A stretch of DNA of 9,260 nt from Paracoccaceae bacterium (GTDB taxonomy: Bacteria; Pseudomonadota; Alphaproteobacteria; Rhodobacterales; Rhodobacteraceae): contig SKMI01000223.1 in the NCBI GenBank assembly GCA_007121115.1, forward strand, positions 1 to 9,260, written 5' to 3'. A program made the translations under genes and the position numbers. Shown one piece after another: positions 1 through 6,142 of the stretch. Under the pieces are notes generated by a model that did no database searches, was not told the DNA's origin, and was given only the letters and a program-made list of their open reading frames with translations. Position 1 is the first letter of the stretch. Every line of letters begins with the position of its first letter.

Positions 1-3000
1 ACACGGCGATGGCGAAGTTGTTCATCATCGCCCGGAAGCCCGCGCCTTCCTTGTGCATGTCGATGAAGATCTCGCCCAGCTTGCCGTCGCCGTATTCGCC
101 GGTGCGCAGATAGACCTTGTGCCCGCCGACAATGGCTTTCTGAGTGTAGCCCTTGCGGCGCTCGGGCAGCTTTTCGCGCGAGCGGCGGACCACCTCCTTG
201 ACGATCACCTTCTCGACGATCTTCTCGGCGATGACCTGTGCCTTCTGCTGGGGCGTGCCGGATTCCAGCACCTCCTCGGCCTCCTCGTCATCTTCGATCA
301 GCGCGGCGGCGAGCGGCTGGGACAGTTTGGAGCCGTCGCGATAGAGCGCGTTGGCCTTGATGCCCAGCGACCAGGACAGTTCATAGGCCGCCAGCGTCTC
401 CTCGATCGTGGCCGAGTTGGGCATGTTGATCGTCTTGGAGATCGCCCCCGAGATGAAGCCCTGCGCCGCCGCCATCATGCGGATGTGGCTGTCCACCGAG
501 AGATACCGCGTGCCCTTCTTGCCGCAGGGGTTGGCACAGTCGAAGACGCCGTAGTGTTCGGGCTTCAGGTGCGGCGCGCCCTCCAGCGTCATGGTACCGC
601 AGACGTGGTCGTTCGCGGCCTCGATCTGCGCGCGGGTGAAGCCCAGGTGCCGGAGCAGGTCGAAGCCCGGGTCATTCATCTTTTCTGCCGGAATACCAAG
701 GGTTTCGCGGCAGAACTTCTCGCCCAGCGTCCACTGGTTGAAGACGAAACGGATGTCGAAGGCCGAAGGAAGCGCGGCTTCGACCTTCTTGATCTCGGCC
801 GTCCCGAAGCCGTGGCCGATCAGCGCCGTGTGGTTGATTCCCGGCGCCTGACCCAGCGAGCCGTGACCGACCGCATGGGCGACGATCTCGGCAATATCGG
901 CCTCGCCATACCCCAGCTTGCGGAGCGCGGCGGGGACCGACTGGTTGATGATCTTGAAGTAACCGCCACCGGCCAGCTTCTTGAACTTCACCAGCGCGAA
1001 ATCGGGTTCGATCCCGGTGGTGTCGCAATCCATGACCAGCCCGATGGTCCCGGTGGGCGCGATCACGGTCGCCTGCGCGTTGCGGTAGCCGTGGGCTTCA
1101 CCCAGGGCGAGCGCCTCGTCCCAGGCCGCGCGGGCCAGGTCCACCAACTTGCGGTCGGGACAGTTGGCGGCATCCAGCGCCACGGGGGCGACGTTCACGC
1201 CCTCGTAGTCGCTGGCGGCGTGCGCCGCGCGGCGGTGGTTGCGGATGACCCGCAGCATGTGCTCGCGGTTCTTGGCATACCCGGGAAACGCGCCCAGTTC
1301 CGCCGCCATCTCGGCCGAGGTGGCGTAGCTCACGCCGGTCATGATCGCCGTCAGCGCCCCGCAAAGCGCGCGGCCCTGATCGGAGTCATACCCCAGCCCC
1401 ATGTTCATCAGCAGCCCGCCGATGTTGGCATAGCCCAGCCCCAGCGTGCGGAACTCATAGGACCGCTGCGCGATCTCCTTCGACGGGAACTGCGCCATCA
1501 TCACGCTGATTTCCAGCGTCACGGTCCACAGCCGGGTGGCGTGGGTGTAGGCGTCGCCGTCAAAGCGGGCGCCGTCGAAGAACTTCAGCAGGTTCATGGA
1601 CGCCAGATTGCAGGCGGTATCGTCCAGGAACATGTATTCCGAGCACGGGTTGGACCCGCGGATCGCGCCATCCGCCGGGCAGGTGTGCCAGGCGTTCACC
1701 GTGTCATGGAACTGGATGCCGGGGTCCGCGCAGGCCCAGGCGGCGTGGCCCACCTGATCCCACAGCTCGCGCGCCTTGACGGTTTTCGACACCTTGCCGT
1801 CGGTGCGGCGGAGCAGCTCCCAGTCGGCATCGTCCTTGACCGCCTGCAGGAAGGCGTCGGTCACGCGGACGGAGTTGTTGGAGTTCTGCCCGGAGACGGT
1901 GACATAGGCCTCGGAGTCCCAGTCGGTGTCATAGGTCGGAAACTCGATGCTGTCATAGCCTTGGCGTGCGTATTGCAGCACGCGGCCGACGTAGGTTTCG
2001 GGGATCATGGCCTTCTTTGCCGCCTTGATCGCGGCCTTCAGCGCCGGGTTCTTCGCGGGGTCCACCGCGTCTTCGGTGCTGCCGTCCCAGGCGCGGATGG
2101 CGCCGAAGATGTCATTCAGCCGTGCCTCATGCAGCTTGGACCCGGCCACCAGCGAAGCGACCTTCTGCTCCTCGATCACCTTCCAGTTGATGAACTCCTC
2201 GATGTCCGGGTGGTCCATGTCGCAAATGACCATCTTCGCCGCCCGGCGCGTGGTGCCCCCGGACTTGATGGCGCCAGCCGCGCGGTCGCCGATCTTCAGG
2301 AAACCCATCAACCCCGAGGACTTGCCGCCGCCCGAAAGCCGCTCCCCCTCGCCCCGCAGGCTGGAGAAATTGGTCCCCGTCCCCGAGCCATACTTGAACA
2401 GCCGCGCCTCGCGCACCCAGAGGTCCATGATGCCGCCATCGTTGACCAGATCATCCGAAACGGACTGGATGAAGCAGGCGTGCGGTTGCGGGTGCTCATA
2501 GGCGGACTTGGATTTCACCAGCTTGTGGGTGAAGGGGTCGACATAGAAATGTCCCTGCCCCGGCCCGTCGATCCCGTAGGCCCAGTGCAGCCCGGTGTTG
2601 AACCACTGGGGCGAGTTGGGCGCGGCCATCTGCGCGGCCAGCATGTAGCGCATCTCGTCGAAATAGGCGCGGGCATCGGACTCGGCGCTGAAATAGCCGC
2701 CCTTCCAGCCCCAGTATGCCCAGGCCCCGGCCAGCCGGTCGAACACCTGCTTGGCCGAGGTTTCGCCGACATAGCGCTCATCCTCGGGCAGCTCGGCCAG
2801 CGCGGCTTCGTCGGCGACCGAGCGCCACAGGAACTCGGGCACGCCCTTTTCGCGCACGCGCTTCAGGTGCGCGGGCACCCCGGCCTTGCGGAAATATTTC
2901 TGCGCGATCACGTCCGAGGCGACCTGGCTCCAGATCTTCGGCACCTCCACAGCCTCGTTGCGGAAGACCACGGTGCCGTCCGGATTGCGAATCTCTGAAA

Positions 3001-3070
3001 CGGTGGTGGTGAACTCCAGCGCCGCGTAGGCGTCTTGTCCCTCGGTGGTGAATCTGCGCTCGATCTTCAC
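1..3070 (-). CDS. nrdJ: Adenosylcobalamin-dependent (class II) ribonucleotide reductase, 3' end outside window
   Basis: Reduces ribonucleotides to deoxyribonucleotides with an adenosylcobalamin-generated thiyl radical, so it works with or without oxygen; cytosolic. About 1023 codons are visible. The long NrdJ subgroup of Rhodobacterales runs to roughly 1200 residues (family knowledge), so about 200 C-terminal residues, including the usual re-reducing cysteine pair, lie off the left edge. Visible motifs, with approximate positions: PNSPQWFNTG near 151-160, PHACFIQSV with a cysteine near 199, GSGTGTNFSSLRG near 228-240, the active-site loop GSNPCSEYMF near 472-481 (catalytic Cys and Glu), APTGTIGLVMDCDTTGIEPD near 671-690, a possible metal-binding cysteine cluster (DHVCGT, DCANPCG) near 821-850, and SKTINMPN near 878-885. 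The start is GTG at 3068-3070, preceded by AGGGGAC about 6 nt upstream, and gives the family-like N-terminus MKIERRFT. No frameshift is seen. Confidence 0.96.
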   Translation of the reverse strand, partial: MKIERRFTTEGQDAYAALEFTTTVSEIRNPDGTVVFRNEAVEVPKIWSQVASDVIAQKYFRKAGVPAHLKRVREKGVPEFLWRSVADEAALAELPEDERYVGETSAKQVFDRLAGAWAYWGWKGGYFSAESDARAYFDEMRYMLAAQMAAPNSPQWFNTGLHWAYGIDGPGQGHFYVDPFTHKLVKSKSAYEHPQPHACFIQSVSDDLVNDGGIMDLWVREARLFKYGSGTGTNFSSLRGEGERLSGGGKSSGLMGFLKIGDRAAGAIKSGGTTRRAAKMVICDMDHPDIEEFINWKVIEEQKVASLVAGSKLHEARLNDIFGAIRAWDGSTEDAVDPAKNPALKAAIKAAKKAMIPETYVGRVLQYARQGYDSIEFPTYDTDWDSEAYVTVSGQNSNNSVRVTDAFLQAVKDDADWELLRRTDGKVSKTVKARELWDQVGHAAWACADPGIQFHDTVNAWHTCPADGAIRGSNPCSEYMFLDDTACNLASMNLLKFFDGARFDGDAYTHATRLWTVTLEISVMMAQFPSKEIAQRSYEFRTLGLGYANIGGLLMNMGLGYDSDQGRALCGALTAIMTGVSYATSAEMAAELGAFPGYAKNREHMLRVIRNHRRAAHAASDYEGVNVAPVALDAANCPDRKLVDLARAAWDEALALGEAHGYRNAQATVIAPTGTIGLVMDCDTTGIEPDFALVKFKKLAGGGYFKIINQSVPAALRKLGYGEADIAEIVAHAVGHGSLGQAPGINHTALIGHGFGTAEIKKVEAALPSAFDIRFVFNQWTLGEKFCRETLGIPAEKMNDPGFDLLRHLGFTRAQIEAANDHVCGTMTLEGAPHLKPEHYGVFDCANPCGKKGTRYLSVDSHIRMMAAAQGFISGAISKTINMPNSATIEETLAAYELSWSLGIKANALYRDGSKLSQPLAAALIEDDEEAEEVLESGTPQQKAQVIAEKIVEKVIVKEVVRRSREKLPERRKGYTQKAIVGGHKVYLRTGEYGDGKLGEIFIDMHKEGAGFRAMMNNFAIAV

Positions 3071-3091
3071 GTGCCTGTCCCCTGTGTCTGT

Positions 3092-3165
3092 GCCGGGCCT
3101 GTCCGGCGATTTCACGTTGCCGGATCCGCCCGGCCATTCGACGTTCCGGGCCCACCCGGCGGTGG
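3092..3165 (-). promoter_or_regulatory. Structured part of the nrdJ 5' leader
   Basis: Three short GC-rich inverted repeats follow one another just upstream of the nrdJ start. GCCGG (3092-3096) pairs with CCGGC (3103-3107). GCCCGG (3128-3133) pairs with CCGGGC (3146-3151). CCACC (3152-3156) pairs with GGTGG (3161-3165) around a 4-nt loop. If transcription starts near 3330-3340 these would fold in the mRNA. I see no cobalamin riboswitch signature, so no ligand is proposed. Short GC-rich stems are common by chance at this base composition. Confidence 0.25.
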
Positions 3166-3245
3166 TTCCTGCCTGCGCGGCGAAAAGCCATGGGAACGGA
3201 CACAACAGGACCACGATGTGCCGACGATTTGCCAGCACACTCAAA

Positions 3246-3268
3246 CGGAACCTTGATCACAGGTTCCG
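3246..3268. repeat. Inverted repeat upstream of nrdJ
   Basis: CGGAACC (3246-3252) and GGTTCCG (3262-3268) are perfect 7-bp arms around a 9-nt spacer that contains the small palindrome TGATCA. On the minus strand the hairpin is followed by TTTGAG, which is too short a T run for a convincing terminator. It could be an operator or a leader hairpin of nrdJ. The sequence alone does not decide. Confidence 0.45.
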
Positions 3269-3339
3269 CACTGTTGTGGGTTGTTGTCCCTGCCCCGGCC
3301 CTGGCGCCTATATGTGGTGCCGTTTTCGCCGCGCCCTAC

Positions 3340-3369
3340 TACTTGCGGTGAAAGCGGTGCGGCGGTCAA
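3340..3369 (-). promoter_or_regulatory. Candidate nrdJ promoter
   Basis: On the minus strand a -35-like TTGACC (3364-3369) is preceded by AT-rich sequence (AAAAGAATT, then an 8-T tract at 3393-3400) that could act as an UP element in this GC-rich genome. A -10 at 17-18 bp spacing is weak (GCAAGT or CAAGTA). Transcription from here would give a leader of roughly 260-270 nt before the GTG start at 3070. Confidence 0.3.
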
Positions 3370-3444
3370 CGAATTCTTTTCCGTTCAGGACGAAAAAAAA
3401 TCTTGACGTTCCTGTGACGGCGCGTGTGCCCAAGCCGCGCAGAT

Positions 3445-3460
3445 CGCCCCGCGCGGGGCG
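3445..3460. repeat. 16-bp GC-rich perfect palindrome downstream of fabD
   Basis: CGCCCCGCGCGGGGCG is a perfect palindrome that can fold as a 6-bp stem with a 4-nt loop. It lies about 130 bp past the fabD stop on the fabD strand. It has no T tract directly after it; the nearest one is about 45 nt further on. It is therefore at best an atypical terminator. Confidence 0.4.
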
Positions 3461-3590
3461 CCGCAATCAGGGAAATCCCCGTCAGCAAAGGACGATGCGG
3501 CAAAATGCTCAAATCGCGTGTGAAGCCAAGGCGGCGGGCTGGCGAGTCGCGGGGATTCGCATCTGCGTGACCGACGTGCTGCAGCCTGGG

Positions 3591-4577
3591 TCAGATGCTG
3601 CGCAAGCCCAAGGGCCCACGTGGCCCCGACTCGGCACCTGAAGGGCGTACGGCGACGGCTTCGGCCACGTCCTCCGGGCTGGAAATCGCGCGGGTTTCCG
3701 TGCCCTTGGCGATGCGCCGGATCATGCCCGAGAGCGCCTTGCCCGCGCCGACCTCCCAGAAAGTGGTGACGCCCTGCCCCGCCATCCAGTCCACCGATTC
3801 GCGCCAGCGCACCGCGCCGGTGACCTGGGCGACCAGCAGCGCACGGATCTCCTCGGGGTCGGTGACCGCCTCGGCCCGGACATTGGCGACCAGCGGCACG
3901 CGGGGAGCGGAAAGCCGGACCTCGGCAAGCGCCTCGGCCATGGCGTCGGCGGCGGGCTGCATGAGCGCGCAATGGAACGGGGCGGACACAGGCAGCATCA
4001 CCGCGCGCCGCGCGCCACGCTCCTTGGCCAGATCGACGGCGCGCGCCACAGCTTCGGCGTGGCCCGAGACCACCACCTGCGCCGGATCGTTGTCATTGGC
4101 GGCCTGACAGACCTGGCCCTGCGCGGCGTCCCGCGCGACCGCGCTGGCAGCGGCGAAGTCCAGCCCCAGCAGCGCCGCCATCGCCCCCTGCCCCACCGGC
4201 ACCGCAGCCTGCATGGCCTGCCCGCGGATGCGCAACAGCCGGGCCGCATCGGCGACGCTCAGCGCCCCCGTCGCCGCCAGCGCCGAATACTCACCCAGCG
4301 AGTGCCCGGCAACGAACGCGGCCTGCCCCATGTCGAACCCCTCAGCCTCGAGCGCGCGGACCACGGCCAGCGAGGTGGCCATCAGCGCAGGCTGCGCGTT
4401 GCTGGTCAGGGTCAGATCCTCGGCGCTGCCCTCCCAGATCAGGGCCGAAAGCCGCTCGCCCAGCGCCGCGTCAACCTCGTCGAAGACCGCGCGCGCCGCC
4501 GCGCTGGACGCCGCAAGCTCCTGGCCCATGCCGATGGTCTGCGCCCCTTGTCCCGGAAACACCAATGCCAATGCCAT
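3591..4577 (-). CDS. fabD: Malonyl-CoA:ACP transacylase
   Basis: Transfers the malonyl group from CoA to acyl carrier protein, supplying the extender unit for type II fatty acid synthesis in the cytosol. The product is 328 aa. The N-terminal VFPGQGAQ is at 6-13, the nucleophile elbow GHSLGEYS at 91-98 puts the catalytic serine at 93, and R118, H202 (in SAPFH) and Q251 occupy the expected active-site positions. I chose ATG 4575-4577 because AGGAGG lies 8 nt upstream and the protein then starts directly with the family's first strand; a longer frame from 4628 adds 17 unlikely residues. The family is usually about 310 aa, and the last ~20 residues (RPSGAESGPRGPLGLRSI) look like an extra tail. 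fabG and acpP, common neighbours in related genomes, do not follow; a 520-bp gap and nrdJ do. Confidence 0.95.
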   Translation of the reverse strand: MALALVFPGQGAQTIGMGQELAASSAAARAVFDEVDAALGERLSALIWEGSAEDLTLTSNAQPALMATSLAVVRALEAEGFDMGQAAFVAGHSLGEYSALAATGALSVADAARLLRIRGQAMQAAVPVGQGAMAALLGLDFAAASAVARDAAQGQVCQAANDNDPAQVVVSGHAEAVARAVDLAKERGARRAVMLPVSAPFHCALMQPAADAMAEALAEVRLSAPRVPLVANVRAEAVTDPEEIRALLVAQVTGAVRWRESVDWMAGQGVTTFWEVGAGKALSGMIRRIAKGTETRAISSPEDVAEAVAVRPSGAESGPRGPLGLRSI

Positions 4578-4600
4578 CGCGCGATCCTCCTGTTGCGCCG

Positions 4601-4616
4601 TGTCCGGTTCCGGACA
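4601..4616. promoter_or_regulatory. Candidate operator upstream of fabD
   Basis: TGTCCGGTTCCGGACA has perfect 7-bp arms with a 2-bp centre. It lies between a TATAGA -10 candidate and the fabD ribosome binding site, so a bound protein would block early transcription. A 2-nt loop is too tight for an RNA hairpin, which favours a dimeric DNA-binding protein. No regulator can be named from the sequence. Confidence 0.4.
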
Positions 4617-4627
4617 TTTGACGCGCA

Positions 4628-4656
4628 TCTATAGCGGCGCCGCGCTGCGGGGAAAA
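4628..4656 (-). promoter_or_regulatory. Candidate fabD promoter
   Basis: On the minus strand TATAGA (4628-4633) could be a -10 with TTTTCC (4651-4656) as a weak -35, 17 bp apart. The start would fall near 4621, about 45 nt before the ATG. The -35 overlaps the 10-bp palindrome AAACCGGTTT (4654-4663), another possible binding site. Confidence 0.35.
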
Positions 4657-4657
4657 C

Positions 4658-4682
4658 CGGTTTCACGCCGACGCGGTTTCAC
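4658..4682. repeat. Tandem 9-bp direct repeats upstream of fabD
   Basis: CGGTTTCAC occurs at 4658-4666 and again at 4674-4682, offset by 16 bp. On the fabD strand they read GTGAAACCG twice, just upstream of the candidate -35. Same-face or tandem binding of a regulator is possible, but function is inferred from position only. Confidence 0.4.
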
Positions 4683-4690
4683 ATCGAACA

Positions 4691-4713
4691 GACGGCTCCG
4701 CGCGCCAGCCGTC
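4691..4713 (-). terminator. Hairpin after the DUF2059-like gene
   Basis: GACGGCT (4691-4697) and AGCCGTC (4707-4713) form a perfect 7-bp stem with a 9-nt GC loop. It lies 60 bp past the stop of the upstream minus-strand gene and before the fabD promoter candidate. On the minus strand it is followed by TGTTCG, so the T tract is poor. It may act as a weak intrinsic terminator that separates the two transcription units. Confidence 0.4.
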
Positions 4714-4772
4714 GGTGAGAATCGGGTATTTCTGGCAAGATGAAGCCGACAGGACACCCCGCTCGCGGTGAC

Positions 4773-5639
4773 TCACAGGTCGCTGGACGCCAGCGCACGC
4801 CCCACCTCGGCCCCCAGCGCCTGCGACAGGCCCGAAAACAGCCGGTCGAAGGCGTTGAACATGGCGGTATTGAAGGCGACCCCCTCGGGCGAGGCGGCGT
4901 GTTCCAGCACGGCGTCTCGCGCGTCCGCGTCCAGCGGCGCATAGGCGAGCAGGAAATACGCGCGCAGCCAGTCGGTGATTTCGGCGCGGATGGCGCCTTC
5001 CGTTTGCCAGACATCGGACATCATGCGGTCCGCTTGCGGTTGCAGCGCGTCCGGTGCGGTCTGCGCGAAGCCGACGAAATAGGACAGCGCCGAATTGAGC
5101 CCGAGAGAGACATTGGATTCGATAAGATCGTTGGCATCGATCCGCGCGTCCACGAATTCCAGTGTCTGTTCATCCTCGGACCGCGCCTCGGCCAGTCGGT
5201 CGCGCGCCATCTGCTCGATATCGGGGTCCAGCATCGCGGCCCGGGCGTCGACTTCCAGTTGCACCATCTGCGCGCCGGGCGCACTGCGGGCAAAGGCAAT
5301 CGCGGCGTCGAAGGCATTGGCCTGGCGGGTGGCTTCGCGATCAAGCTCGGACAGGAAGACCTCCAGCAAGCGCTCGGGATCGTAGAGCCGCGCCATCGCG
5401 CGCTCCCAGGCTGCACTGGCATCATCGCCGATCACGTCGGCGCCGATATCGGCAGCGTCATCGCGGCCTTCCTGCGCGACGATCTCGAACAGGGCTTCGA
5501 GTTGATAGGCTTCCGTCAGCGCGACCTGGTCAAAGGCAGGCTCCGCGCTGGCCTGTGGCGGCGTCAATGCAGCGGCAACCGCCAGTGCCAGCGCAGCGCC
5601 CCACCGCGGCGCCCATCCCGTCCCCTGAATGCCGACCAT
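4773..5639 (-). CDS. Exported DUF2059-like protein
   Basis: A 288-aa protein of unknown function, predicted to be exported to the periplasm. Residues 1-32 look like a signal peptide: a short basic stretch with R12, a hydrophobic run GAALALAVAAAL, then PPQASA with likely cleavage after A32. The mature part is acidic and helical. Two segments resemble the DUF2059 hallmark (a helix, then a S-P/A-x-G turn, then another helix): about 111-137 (IAFARSAPGAQMVQLEV) and about 241-266 (LEHAASPEGVAFNTAMF). A NDLIESNVSLGLN segment at 170-182 lies between them. I chose ATG 5637-5639 because AAAGGG lies 7 nt upstream; a GTG at 5664-5666 would add 9 residues. Family assignment is from pattern recognition and the function is not known. 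Its own upstream gap and the downstream hairpin suggest it is transcribed alone. Confidence 0.8.
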   Translation of the reverse strand: MVGIQGTGWAPRWGAALALAVAAALTPPQASAEPAFDQVALTEAYQLEALFEIVAQEGRDDAADIGADVIGDDASAAWERAMARLYDPERLLEVFLSELDREATRQANAFDAAIAFARSAPGAQMVQLEVDARAAMLDPDIEQMARDRLAEARSEDEQTLEFVDARIDANDLIESNVSLGLNSALSYFVGFAQTAPDALQPQADRMMSDVWQTEGAIRAEITDWLRAYFLLAYAPLDADARDAVLEHAASPEGVAFNTAMFNAFDRLFSGLSQALGAEVGRALASSDL

Positions 5640-5693
5640 GCCGTGACCCTTTGCCTGTGTGCACACTCCCCGAGGCTAACCCAGAACCGTGAC

Positions 5694-5733
5694 AAGGCAA
5701 ATCCGCAAGTTTGCCCTTGCGTGCAGAGGCAAA
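5694..5733. repeat. Inverted and direct repeats upstream of tRNA-Ser
   Basis: GGCAAA (5696-5701) and TTTGCC (5710-5715) are perfect 6-bp arms around 8 nt, extendable with one bulge to AAGGCAAA/TTTGCCCTT. The heptamer AGGCAAA at 5695-5701 recurs at 5727-5733. They sit in the 116-bp divergent region between the DUF2059-like gene and the tRNA and overlap the likely -35 zone of the tRNA promoter. Confidence 0.35.
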
Positions 5734-5742
5734 CAGAATTAT
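5711..5742 (+). promoter_or_regulatory. Candidate tRNA-Ser promoter
   Basis: AATTAT (5737-5742) is the most -10-like hexamer upstream of the tRNA and would start transcription about 7 nt before it. TTGCCC (5711-5716) is a possible -35 but sits 20 bp away, longer than usual. With CAGAAT (5734-5739) as the -10 the spacing would be 17 bp. Confidence 0.25.
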
Positions 5743-5755
5743 CCGGCTGCCCGTC

Positions 5756-5845
5756 GGAGAGGTGCCGGAGTGGTCGAACGGGGCGGTCTCGAAAACCGTT
5801 GACCCTTCACGGGGTCCCAGGGTTCGAATCCCTGTCTCTCCGCCA
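5756..5845 (+). tRNA. tRNA-Ser (anticodon CGA)
   Basis: A 90-nt tRNA that folds fully by eye. The acceptor stem is GGAGAGG with TCTCTCC (one G-U pair), followed by discriminator G and an encoded CCA at 5843-5845. The anticodon stem GCGGT/ACCGT carries loop CTCGAAA, giving anticodon CGA, which reads UCG. The long variable arm GACCC-TTCAC-GGGGTC is the class II mark of tRNA-Ser. The T arm is CAGGG-TTCGAAT-CCCTG. It is the only plus-strand gene in the window. The 3' end is not repeated elsewhere in the window, so there is no sign of an integrated element here. Confidence 0.97.
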
Positions 5846-6142
5846 TTTTCTCAATAAAACCGAAATTCTATCGGGTCGACCTGACCTTTGCCCTGTCGGG
5901 CGCTTGACTGTACAGCGCTTGGCTCGTGTCCTCGATCGTACCCATCTCGGGGTGGCCCCGGGTGCAAGGGCAGGATATCCTTGGGGTGACTCGGCAGGGT
6001 GGTGGCGCAGGTCCTTGACCCGTTGCCGCTGGACCTGCTCGGACAGCGCGCCGATCAGCGCCTGCATGCGCTCTGGCGTATCACGGCGCTCCAACCATGC
6101 CGTCCCGAGGGCCTTGGCGATCCACCGCGACCCGAGACCCGG
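5846..6142. other. Gene-free stretch between tRNA-Ser and the pstB stop
   Basis: About 300 bp without an intact gene. On the minus strand the frame of pstB stays open past its TAG as far as the antisense of the tRNA, but it has no start with a ribosome binding site. Roughly the first 50 codons (about 5990-6142) look coding in composition and may be a relic. The rest (5846-5990) loses that bias and holds only short repeats: GCGCTTG at 5900-5906 and 5915-5921, and a small CGGGG-TGG-CCCCG hairpin near 5947. No strong terminator for pstB or the tRNA is visible. Confidence 0.5.

Larger units (their letters stand above)
3071..3590. other. Intergenic region between fabD and nrdJ
   Basis: This 520-bp stretch has no gene I can support on either strand. 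Open frames run through it, but they lack ribosome binding sites and do not read like proteins. It holds a candidate nrdJ promoter, an 8-T tract on the minus strand (3393-3400), a 16-bp GC-rich palindrome and several inverted repeats in the presumed nrdJ leader. The main ones are listed separately. Confidence 0.6.

Noticed and set aside
53..2998. Very long plus-strand open frame (981 codons)
   Set aside because: It is the antisense shadow of nrdJ. Its translation is Arg/Gly/His-rich low-complexity sequence, while the minus strand reads as a full class II reductase with all motifs.
3266..3320. Possible NrdR boxes upstream of nrdJ (TTGTGG near 3274 and TATATGTGG near 3309)
   Set aside because: Only half-site-like matches to the palindromic consensus. 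The two are 38 bp apart, which does not fit the usual spacing by whole helical turns. Too weak to annotate without a matrix scan.
3071..3340. Cobalamin riboswitch for the B12-dependent reductase
   Set aside because: No recognisable conserved B12-box core was found in the leader on the nrdJ strand.
3386..3414. Terminator made of CAGGACG...CGTTCCTG with an 8-A/T tract
   Set aside because: The A/T run lies in the loop rather than after the stem, and the stem has a bulge, so it does not have intrinsic terminator geometry on either strand.
3494..3640. Short plus-strand open frame (48 codons, MRQNAQIACEAK...) antisense to the fabD 3' end
   Set aside because: A weak AAAGGA lies just upstream, but there is no promoter and the sequence is not protein-like; half of it is antisense to fabD.
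5807..6094. Minus-strand open frame of 95 codons ending in RDRDSNPGTP
   Set aside because: Its C-terminal part is the antisense of the tRNA-Ser T arm, a classic false gene, and it has no ribosome binding site. Only the upstream coding-like segment is kept, as a possible relic.
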